Shown here piece after piece: positions 1 to 5,168 of a DNA stretch of 5,168 nt. A program made the translations under genes and the position numbers. The notes beneath the pieces were generated by a model. That model ran no database searches. It saw only the letters and a list, made by a program, of their open reading frames with translations, and was not told the origin of the DNA. The DNA comes from Prevotella sp. UBA7782 (GTDB taxonomy: Bacteria; Bacteroidota; Bacteroidia; Bacteroidales; Bacteroidaceae). The stretch lies in assembly GCA_002480935.1 (NCBI GenBank), contig DLDC01000033.1, positions 1 to 5,168 of the forward strand. The letters are read 5' to 3'. Within the stretch, counting starts at the first letter, position 1; each line of letters begins with the position of its first letter.

Positions 1-690
1 GTCATTCCCGTATATAACCGTGAGAAGACCATACGCGATGCTGTCATGTCGGCACTAGGGCAGAAGACCAACTTTGCCTTTAACGTCATTGTGATAGACA
101 ATCACTCTACCGACGGCACGACGGCCATCTTGCAAGAGCTGGCAGAAAAGTATAAAAGACTCATACACCTGCAGCCTGAACGCGACGACCTGGGCATAGG
201 AGGCTGTTGGAACTATGCCATCAACGACGACCGCTGCGGCCGTTTCGCCGTGCAGCTGGACAGCGACGATCTTTACTCATCGCCCAAGACACTGCAGCAA
301 ATAGTGGATGCCTTTCATGAGCAAAAGGCTGCCATGGTGATAGGCGCCTACCGCATGTGCGACTTCAACCTCAACACGCTGCCACCCGGGCTTATAGCTC
401 ACGATGAGTGGACAGAGCAGAACGGGTGCAACAACGCCTTGCGCATCAACGGACTGGGAGCGCCAAGGGCTTTCTTCACGCCCATTGCACGGCAAATACA
501 GTTTCCCAACACAAGCTATGGCGAGGATTATGCCATGGGGCTCATGCTAAGCCGAAGATACAGAATAGGTAGGATATTCAAGGAGCTGTATCTCTGTCGC
601 CGCTGGAACGGCAACAGCGACGCTGCCTTGAGCATAGAAAAGGTAAATGCCAACAATGCTTATAAAGACGGACTACGCACCATGGAGATA
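1..690 (+). other. Domain: family 2 glycosyltransferase (GT-A fold)
   Basis: This is the N-terminal part of the fusion protein. VIPVYN opens the fold, [12 protein letters not shown] (residues 29-40) is the typical nucleotide-sugar-binding loop, DSDD (87-90) matches the metal-binding DxD region, and GEDY (174-177) fits the acidic catalytic-base motif of inverting GT2 enzymes. CRRWNGNSD (199-207) follows where GT2 proteins often carry an arginine/tryptophan acceptor-site motif. All key acidic residues are present, so the domain is probably active. The donor and acceptor sugars cannot be read from the sequence. A helical, basic linker with [20 protein letters not shown] (roughly residues 256-275) leads into the next domain. 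Confidence 0.88.
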
Positions 691-3018
691 ACGGCCAGGC
701 AGCAGATGAACAACGGCAAGACCGACCTAATGGCTGACAATCAGTTGCAACGTTTCTTCTACAGGCAGTTAGAACGGTGGAACATTGGTAAACGATATAA
801 GGATTTGCGAAACGCGAGGAAGAAGGAGGTCAGCCTTGGGCAAAACATATTCGTCATACAGTTCAACCCCGCACGCATCGTTAGCACGGGAGCCAGCATA
901 GACAAGAAAGCCATCAGCAGCCGCCCCTGCTTCCTTTGTGAGAAGAACCGTCCCAAGGAGCAGATGAAGAAGATGATAGACGATGAGTTTGAACTGCTGG
1001 TTAACCCCTACCCCATCCTGCCCATGCACTTCACCATACCGGCAAGGAGGCATCGCCCGCAGGCCATCTGGAGCAACTATAGCGAGATGCATAGGCTACT
1101 GGCTACTTACGCCGACCTGATGGTGTTCTACAACGGGCCCAAGTGCGGAGCAAGCGCCCCCGACCACCAACACTTCCAGGCCGGCACGAGCGGACTGCTG
1201 CCCCTACAGACGGAGTGGCAGAGGCTCAGCCACAACCTGACTATCATACATTCGCTTAACGACGATGAATATCTGGCCGCCATCAACGATTATCCCTGTC
1301 CCGCTTTTGTCATCAAGAGCCAGACAGAGGGCAGCGACAAGGAACTTTTCAGAATACTCTATAAGGCATTGCCCATGCAAGAAGACGACACTGAACCTAT
1401 GATGAATATCGTGGCATGGAAGCAAGAAGCCGACTTCATCAGCGTGGTGTTCCCACGCAGAGCGCACAGACCGCAATGTTACTTTGCCGCCGACGATGAG
1501 CAAATGCTTGTGAGCCCCGGAGCCTTAGACATGGCTGGCCTTATCATCACGCCGTGTGAAGAAGATTTCAAGCGCATTTCTGCCACGCAAGTACAGCAAA
1601 TACTTGATGACGTGAGCATCACACGCGAGCAGATGAATGAGGTGACTGAAAAGATAAAAGCAAGCCGAAGCTGCAATGCACAGGCCTTTGTGGGCATCTA
1701 TGACAAAGAACCCACCGTGCAAGTGGGCATCGTGAGCGCGCAACAGATACACTTCACCCTGAATGGAGAATATGAGGCAAAGGGCGAACAGATAACAGGC
1801 GAACAGATGGTTGAATTTTCTGAAGGGGGCATTCTGTGGAATGGTGTGCCCTATCAGGAACTGCGATTTACACCCAAAGGAAAGAGCTCATCGTTCTCAC
1901 TCTATGACGTGACCATCGGGGTGGACTTTCACTGGGAGCGAAAGGAAACACAAACCTTCAGGGGCACACTTCATCTTGTAGTAGAATCTGACAAGATCTG
2001 TGCCATCAACGAGCTGAATGTAGAAAGCTATCTGGTGAGCGTCATCTCCAGCGAGATGCGCGCCACATCATCACCTGAGCTGCTCAAGGCTCATGCCGTT
2101 ATATCGCGCAGCTGGCTCTTGGCCCAAATGCTCAAGCGCAAGGCGGCTCCAGAGGGTAGCAACAACTTCTTCTCGTTTGTGAAGAAAGATGATGAGCTGA
2201 TAAAATGGTATGACCGGGAAGACCATACGCTCTTTGATGTTTGCGCCGACGACCACTGCCAGCGCTATCAGGGCATCACAAGGGCCTGCTCGCCACATGT
2301 GGCCGAAGCCGTAAAGCAGACAAGGGGGCAGATACTCACATCGGGAAACGAGATATGTGACGCACGTTTCAGCAAATGCTGCGGAGGCATAACCGAGGAA
2401 TATCAATACTGTTGGGACAACACCAGCAAGAGTTATCTTCGGTCGGTGAGCGATACTCCCGAGACAATTCATCCCCTGCCCGACCTCACCATTGAGGAAA
2501 ATGCAAGAAAATGGATATGCACTGACCAACCTGCCTTCTGTAATACGCAAGACAAGGCCATACTGTCGCAGGTGCTGAACGACTATGACCAAGAAACAGC
2601 CGACTTCTATCGCTGGAAGGTGGACTACACGCAACAGGAGCTGGCTAAGCTGGTGAATGAGAAGACGGGCATAGACCTGGGACAGATAGTAGACCTCGTA
2701 CCACTGGGAAGAGGAAAGAGCGGACGTATATGGAGATTGAAGATAGTAGGCACCAAGCGCTCATTCACCATTGGCAAGGAGCTGGAAATAAGACGGGTGC
2801 TCAGCACCACACATCTCTACAGCAGTGCTTTCGTGGTGGATAAGAGCGACATACAAGATGGTGTGCCACAGCATTTCAAACTCACAGGAGCCGGATGGGG
2901 ACATGGCGTAGGCCTGTGCCAAATAGGAGCGGCCGTGATGGGAGAGAAAGGTTATAAGTATGATCAGATATTGCTGCACTACTATCAGGGCGCCGAAATC
3001 AAGAAGATATACAAATAA
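1..3018 (+). CDS. Glycosyltransferase 2 / DUF4922 (HIT-like) / SpoIID-LytB fusion protein, 5' partial
   Basis: The frame is open from the first base, and VIPVYN, the first beta strand of a GT-A glycosyltransferase, starts at residue 1 of the visible 1005. The true start therefore lies just upstream, and the ATG at 46 is internal. Three domains follow. Residues 1 to about 230 are a family 2 glycosyltransferase, with [12 protein letters not shown] at 29-40, a metal-binding type DSDD at 87-90 and GED at 174-176. Residues about 255-545 are DUF4922, a HIT-superfamily-like domain with CxxC at 310/313, NPYP at 335-338 and HQH at 389-391. Residues about 570-1003 are SpoIID/LytB, with the predicted catalytic Glu685 in ISSEM and the GWGHGVG signature at 965-971. 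No membrane segment or internal signal peptide is visible, so all three parts probably act in the cytosol. SpoIID relatives cleave peptide-free glycan strands as lytic transglycosylases; the substrate here is unknown. Only 39 bases separate it from the ampG-like gene, so the two are probably cotranscribed. The domain calls are firm; the joint function is inference. Confidence 0.9.
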   Translation, partial: VIPVYNREKTIRDAVMSALGQKTNFAFNVIVIDNHSTDGTTAILQELAEKYKRLIHLQPERDDLGIGGCWNYAINDDRCGRFAVQLDSDDLYSSPKTLQQIVDAFHEQKAAMVIGAYRMCDFNLNTLPPGLIAHDEWTEQNGCNNALRINGLGAPRAFFTPIARQIQFPNTSYGEDYAMGLMLSRRYRIGRIFKELYLCRRWNGNSDAALSIEKVNANNAYKDGLRTMEITARQQMNNGKTDLMADNQLQRFFYRQLERWNIGKRYKDLRNARKKEVSLGQNIFVIQFNPARIVSTGASIDKKAISSRPCFLCEKNRPKEQMKKMIDDEFELLVNPYPILPMHFTIPARRHRPQAIWSNYSEMHRLLATYADLMVFYNGPKCGASAPDHQHFQAGTSGLLPLQTEWQRLSHNLTIIHSLNDDEYLAAINDYPCPAFVIKSQTEGSDKELFRILYKALPMQEDDTEPMMNIVAWKQEADFISVVFPRRAHRPQCYFAADDEQMLVSPGALDMAGLIITPCEEDFKRISATQVQQILDDVSITREQMNEVTEKIKASRSCNAQAFVGIYDKEPTVQVGIVSAQQIHFTLNGEYEAKGEQITGEQMVEFSEGGILWNGVPYQELRFTPKGKSSSFSLYDVTIGVDFHWERKETQTFRGTLHLVVESDKICAINELNVESYLVSVISSEMRATSSPELLKAHAVISRSWLLAQMLKRKAAPEGSNNFFSFVKKDDELIKWYDREDHTLFDVCADDHCQRYQGITRACSPHVAEAVKQTRGQILTSGNEICDARFSKCCGGITEEYQYCWDNTSKSYLRSVSDTPETIHPLPDLTIEENARKWICTDQPAFCNTQDKAILSQVLNDYDQETADFYRWKVDYTQQELAKLVNEKTGIDLGQIVDLVPLGRGKSGRIWRLKIVGTKRSFTIGKELEIRRVLSTTHLYSSAFVVDKSDIQDGVPQHFKLTGAGWGHGVGLCQIGAAVMGEKGYKYDQILLHYYQGAEIKKIYK
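763..1640 (+). other. Domain: DUF4922, GalT/Ap4A-phosphorylase-like HIT superfamily
   Basis: The middle of the fusion carries the DUF4922 hallmarks: [10 protein letters not shown], then RPCFLC (Cys310, Cys313), [10 protein letters not shown] (335-344) with RHRPQ (350-354), and [10 protein letters not shown] (386-395). A second [12 protein letters not shown] (484-495) suggests the two-lobed layout of GalT-type proteins. In galactose-1-phosphate uridylyltransferase the His-x-His motif supplies the nucleophile, and a CxxC pair with two histidines binds zinc; by analogy His391 would be the nucleophile, and Cys310, Cys313 and His389 zinc ligands. This predicts nucleotidyl transfer to, or phosphorolysis of, a sugar phosphate or nucleotide. 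The motifs are seen directly; the reaction is inferred from the fold family. Confidence 0.8.
1708..3009 (+). other. Domain: SpoIID/LytB peptidoglycan lytic transglycosylase
   Basis: The C-terminal third of the fusion matches SpoIID/Lyt[16 protein letters not shown] (672-686), with Glu685 at the catalytic glutamate position, then [13 protein letters not shown], which corresponds to the family's ALKAQAVAARTY helix. CQRYQG (753-758), CCGGITEE (793-800) and [13 protein letters not shown] (965-977) follow, with [11 protein letters not shown] at the very end. Unlike most members it is rich in cysteine (748, 753, 786, 793, 794, 804, 973). Some SpoIID proteins bind zinc through His and Cys near the same region, so a metal site is possible. 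Family members normally act outside the cytoplasmic membrane; this one has no export signal of its own. Confidence 0.88.
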
Positions 3019-3057
3019 ACGTTTCCGATAAGGAAGCCATGAGCTGACATTTATTAT

Positions 3058-4353
3058 ATGGAAAGAAAAAGAACATCACCGTGGGCGTGGATACCCACAC
3101 TTTATTTTGCCGAAGGGTTGCCCAACGTACTGGTTACTGTGGTTAGCGTAACTATGTACATGCAACTGGGCATGACCGATACAGATATAGCCCTTTACAC
3201 AAGCTGGCTGCAACTACCGTGGATCCTGAAGTGGGCATGGAGCCCCTTCGTAGACTTATATAAAACCAAGCGGTGGTGGGTCATCACTATGCAGCTGCTC
3301 ATCGGTGCCTCATTCGCAGGTATAGCTTTCACACTCAACACCGAACTATGGTTTCAGGGCACCATGTTCTTCTTCTTTGTCATGGCATTTATGAGCGCAA
3401 CACACGACGTAGCTGCCGACGGCTATTACATGCTGGAGCTGGACAGCCATGAGCAGTCACTCTTTGTGGGCATCCGCAATACGTTCTACCGCATTGCTCT
3501 TATCTTCGGACAAGGTGTACTCATTGCCCTGGCAGGCATACTGCAACTCTATTACAGAGACATGAAGGCCTTCACCTGGTCGCTCGTCTTCTATGGCATG
3601 GCAGGCTTGTTCATTGCCATCTATCTCTACCACAGTGCTTTTATGCCCCGCCCAGCCGATGACGTACCACACGCAACAACCAAGCATGACGTTTTAAACG
3701 GACTGAAGGAAATGATAAAGGGCTTTGTGACGAAAGTGCCCTTGCGCACATTTGTCTTTGCCATGCTGTTCTTGCTGTTCTACAGATTTCCTGAAGCTAT
3801 GCTGGGAAAGATGGCAACCACCTTTTTGCAACGACCAGGCTCAGAGGGCGGACTGGGGCTGTCACCTACAGAGTTTGGACTGGCATATGGAACCATCGGA
3901 CTGATTGGTCTGCTGGGCGGAGGCATTGTGGGTGGATGGCTTGCCGCACGCGACGGACTGAAGCACTGGCTGTGGCCCTTTGTGCTGGCCCTTACGCTAC
4001 CCGACTTGGTGTATGTGTATATGAGCTATGCCCTACCCACCCAACTGGGACTCGTGAGCCTGTGCCTCTTCTTAGAGCAGTTCGGCTACGGATTGGGCTT
4101 CACCGCCCTCACACTCTATATGCTCTATTACTGCCAAGGCAAGTATAAGACATCCCATTATGCCATCTGCACGGCCATCAGCTATCTTGGACTGATGGTG
4201 CCAGGCATGTTCTCAGGCCGGCTGAAAGACGCGCTCGGCTACCGCCATTTCTTCATTGCCGTGATGGTGTTCTGTGCCATAACGTTCATTGTGACGGCAT
4301 TCATCAAGATAGACCCCAACTTTGGGAAAAAAGAAAATAATGTGCAAGAATGA
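3058..4353 (+). CDS. ampG: AmpG-like major facilitator transporter (muropeptide permease family)
   Basis: This 431-residue inner-membrane transporter has about 12 hydrophobic segments and belongs to the AmpG branch of the major facilitator superfamily. AmpG-type proteins import peptidoglycan breakdown products such as GlcNAc-anhydroMurNAc peptides by proton symport. Family features visible are FAEGLPNVLV (17-26), the LPWILKWAWSPFVD loop between helices 2 and 3 (53-66), HDVAADGYY (116-124), resembling the AmpG DIAxDA motif, and SGRLKDALGYRHFF near the end (386-399). It is shorter than the E. coli protein (491 residues, 14 predicted helices), as expected for the 12-helix form. The ATG at 3058 begins right before the first helix; no Shine-Dalgarno sequence sits at usable spacing, which is normal for Bacteroidetes. 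It follows the fusion gene by 39 bases and precedes a strong terminator, so it is the last gene of the unit. The exact substrate (intact muropeptide, disaccharide or MurNAc) is unproven. Confidence 0.87.
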   Translation: MERKRTSPWAWIPTLYFAEGLPNVLVTVVSVTMYMQLGMTDTDIALYTSWLQLPWILKWAWSPFVDLYKTKRWWVITMQLLIGASFAGIAFTLNTELWFQGTMFFFFVMAFMSATHDVAADGYYMLELDSHEQSLFVGIRNTFYRIALIFGQGVLIALAGILQLYYRDMKAFTWSLVFYGMAGLFIAIYLYHSAFMPRPADDVPHATTKHDVLNGLKEMIKGFVTKVPLRTFVFAMLFLLFYRFPEAMLGKMATTFLQRPGSEGGLGLSPTEFGLAYGTIGLIGLLGGGIVGGWLAARDGLKHWLWPFVLALTLPDLVYVYMSYALPTQLGLVSLCLFLEQFGYGLGFTALTLYMLYYCQGKYKTSHYAICTAISYLGLMVPGMFSGRLKDALGYRHFFIAVMVFCAITFIVTAFIKIDPNFGKKENNVQE

Positions 4354-4423
4354 GTGAGGTTATGTCAATGGGTGAACCTGAGGATATATAACCTTGTGAC
4401 AAGTTCAATGACTGGCACTACTG

Positions 4424-4452
4424 AATGTCCGCTAAAAACAGCGGACATTTTT
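4424..4452 (+). terminator. Intrinsic terminator after the ampG-like gene
   Basis: A perfect 10-base-pair stem, AATGTCCGCT (4424-4433) with AGCGGACATT (4440-4449), encloses the loop AAAAAC and runs into a tract of five T (4448-4452). It lies 71 bases past the ampG stop and ends the two-gene unit. The A-rich 5' flank of the stem is modest, so bidirectional function is unlikely to be strong. Confidence 0.88.
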
Positions 4453-4826
4453 AGTCTGCGACTTTCGACAACTATCAGTCAGGGCTTACATAGAGTATAT
4501 ATCTGCATTTACATTGCCACATGGGCCAGTTATACATAGCCTTTCTGCCATTCTATAATGCCACTTTTACATCGCAAAAGCAGCTATATTGAACGCCTAA
4601 ATGGGCTATATGAGTAATGAGAGTGACTACACTGACAAAGATTTTACTAAAACAACATCCCACCCATTCCACCCAAAAGGTAAACCTATTGATAGACAGC
4701 ATCTTGTAAGAAAAACACCTTTGAAGATCATTCCACCCACATCTCACCCATATCTCACCCGTCCATGTCCGTTATCATCCATTAAATCAGAATTTATATA
4801 AAAGTGAATAGCTATGCCGAACATAG
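4453..4826. other. AT-rich intergenic stretch without a supported gene
   Basis: Between the terminator and the next plausible frame I see no gene or tRNA and no convincing Bacteroidetes promoter (TAnnTTTG with an upstream TTTG). A 66-codon ATG frame at 4601-4801 exists, but its product has no recognisable motif and its His/Pro-rich half is just the translation of the CACCC repeats. An antisense frame over 4553-4747 is equally featureless. Base composition is visibly poorer in G and C than in the upstream genes. The stretch may be degraded or mobile-derived DNA, or a regulatory leader for the downstream sigma gene; neither is shown. Confidence 0.55.
4661..4760. repeat. CACCC-containing imperfect direct repeats
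   Basis: CACCC occurs five times on the plus strand, beginning at 4661, 4670, 4734, 4745 and 4756. The 11-mer CATTCCACCCA is repeated exactly at 4665-4675 and 4729-4739. ACATCTCACCC (4739-4749) and ATATCTCACCC (4750-4760) form an 11-base tandem pair with one mismatch. The last three copies are spaced 11 bases apart, about one helical turn. The cluster could be a protein-binding array, slippage product or remnant of a repeat; no function can be assigned. Confidence 0.6.
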
Positions 4827-5057
4827 ACGCATGAGCTAAAGCGTGATGAGACTGCCACGGGTGGCCATCCGCTCTTTTTCTTGTGGCAAATAAAGGTAGA
4901 AAGTTGGAATGAAGCGTTTGGCAGAGTGACTGCTTATATAGAAGATGACAAGAAATTGATGTTGGTTAAGGAACAGAAGGACAATTGGGCATACTTTTTG
5001 TATGTTACTACACCGAAGAATGTGTTAATGAAGAGGAAGGAAAGAATATGGCAATGA
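4827..5057 (+). CDS. Unrecognised small frame coupled to the sigma factor gene; start unclear, possibly a remnant
   Basis: An open frame follows the TAG at 4824-4826 and ends with TGA at 5055-5057, 76 codons later. It has no ATG until 4959. Candidate starts are TTG 4881 (58 residues), GTG 4926 (43 residues) and ATG 4959 (32 residues); the coordinates given are the full open stretch, not a proven gene. The product looks protein-like: THELKRDETATGGHP, then LFFLWQIKVESWNEAFGRV, then AYIEDDKKLMLV and NWAYFLYVTTPKNVL, ending KRKERIWQ. It is rich in Trp, Phe, Lys and Glu and has no signal peptide or membrane helix. The stop overlaps the second ATG of the sigma gene as ATGA, typical of translational coupling. 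Lack of an early ATG could mean a non-ATG start, a frameshift near the 5' end, or a decayed gene. I do not recognise the family. Confidence 0.35.
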   Translation, partial: THELKRDETATGGHPLFFLWQIKVESWNEAFGRVTAYIEDDKKLMLVKEQKDNWAYFLYVTTPKNVLMKRKERIWQ

Positions 5058-5168
5058 GACAACTGAAAATAGCCGCAAAAATAACTAACAGGGACAACGC
5101 GATAGACAAGTATCTATCTGATATAAGCCGCACGGAGACGATTTCGCCGGAGCGGGAGGCTGCATTGG
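5054..5168 (+). CDS. RpoD-type RNA polymerase sigma-70 factor, N-terminus only (3' partial)
   Basis: Thirty-eight codons are visible before the window ends. The product starts MRQLKIAAKITNRDNA and continues IDKYLSDISRTETIS, PEREAAL. This follows the Bacteroidetes primary sigma factor, whose N-terminus reads MRQLKITKSITNRES and then YLQEIG and an EEE-type stretch, the beginning of sigma region 1.2. Such factors direct core RNA polymerase to promoters. Several region 1.2 residues differ from the usual primary factor (ISRTETISPERE in place of IGREDLITVEEE), so this may be an alternative paralogue and not the housekeeping gene. I prefer the ATG at 5054 because family members begin with MRQLK and it overlaps the upstream stop as ATGA. 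The in-frame ATG at 5048 would add Met-Ala and has a purine-rich AGGAAGG (5034-5040) seven bases ahead. Regions 2 to 4 lie outside the window. Confidence 0.8.
   Translation, partial: MRQLKIAAKITNRDNAIDKYLSDISRTETISPEREAAL

Noticed and set aside
2071..2634. Long antisense frame of 187 codons inside the SpoIID domain region
   Set aside because: It lies wholly opposite a strongly supported coding domain, and its translation shows no recognisable motif. Such shadows are common opposite real genes with this codon use.
3031..3036. AGGAAG as a ribosome-binding site for the ampG-like gene
   Set aside because: It ends 21 bases before the ATG, too far for Shine-Dalgarno pairing, and Bacteroidetes seldom depend on such sites.
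4393..4403. Small palindrome CTTGTGACAAG between the ampG-like gene and the terminator
   Set aside because: A 5-base inverted repeat with a one-base centre is expected by chance, and it lies downstream of a gene, not at a promoter.
4354..4539. Small plus-strand frame directly after the ampG-like stop, starting at GTG 4354
   Set aside because: It runs straight through the intrinsic terminator hairpin and the AT-rich spacer, and its product has no motif.
4716..4723. CACCTTTG as a Bacteroidetes -7 promoter element (TAnnTTTG)
   Set aside because: The first base does not match, and the nearest upstream TTG (4689-4691) is 24 bases away, longer than the usual spacer.
4553..4747. 64-codon antisense frame in the intergenic stretch
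   Set aside because: It has no motif, overlaps the repeat cluster, and its Trp/Gly content comes from reading the repeats in reverse.
4601..4801. 66-codon ATG frame in the intergenic stretch
   Set aside because: The His/Pro-rich second half simply translates the CACCC repeats, and there is no recognisable domain. It remains a weak possibility only if homologues are found.
1..5168. CRISPR array, tRNA, rRNA, insertion sequence or attachment site
   Set aside because: No regularly spaced long repeats, tRNA-like cloverleaf, transposase motif or terminal inverted repeats were seen on either strand.

Overview
The window reads as a chromosomal segment of a Bacteroidales bacterium, most likely a Prevotella-like member. 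This rests on the DUF4922 family, the combination of a SpoIID-like domain with an AmpG-like transporter, the lack of ribosome-binding sites at usable spacing in front of the clear gene starts, and a sigma factor beginning MRQLKI and then ITNR, as Bacteroidetes primary-type sigma factors do. The species cannot be fixed from the sequence alone.

Positions 1-4353 hold a two-gene, same-strand unit. The first gene enters from the left edge already open (its start codon lies outside the window). It encodes an unusual three-part protein: a family 2 glycosyltransferase domain, a DUF4922 domain that looks like a GalT/Ap4A-phosphorylase type member of the HIT superfamily, and a SpoIID/LytB domain of the peptidoglycan lytic transglycosylase type. 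Only 39 bases later comes a 431-residue major facilitator transporter of the AmpG type, the family that imports muropeptides. A strong intrinsic terminator at 4424-4452 closes the unit. The simplest joint reading is cell-wall sugar salvage: AmpG brings peptidoglycan fragments into the cytosol, and the fused enzyme, which appears cytosolic, cleaves, activates or re-uses them. The substrates are not shown by the sequence.

Positions 4453-4826 are AT-richer and hold no gene I can support. They contain a cluster of CACCC repeats, partly spaced by 11 bases. From 4827 an open frame without an early ATG runs to 5057. Its product resembles a real charged, aromatic-rich protein but is not recognised. 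It overlaps the preferred start of the last gene as ATGA. That gene, cut by the right edge, is the N-terminus of a divergent RpoD-type sigma factor.

The points most worth follow-up are the apparently cytosolic SpoIID domain fused to a GalT-like nucleotidyltransferase and a glycosyltransferase beside AmpG, and the unrecognised frame coupled to the sigma factor.
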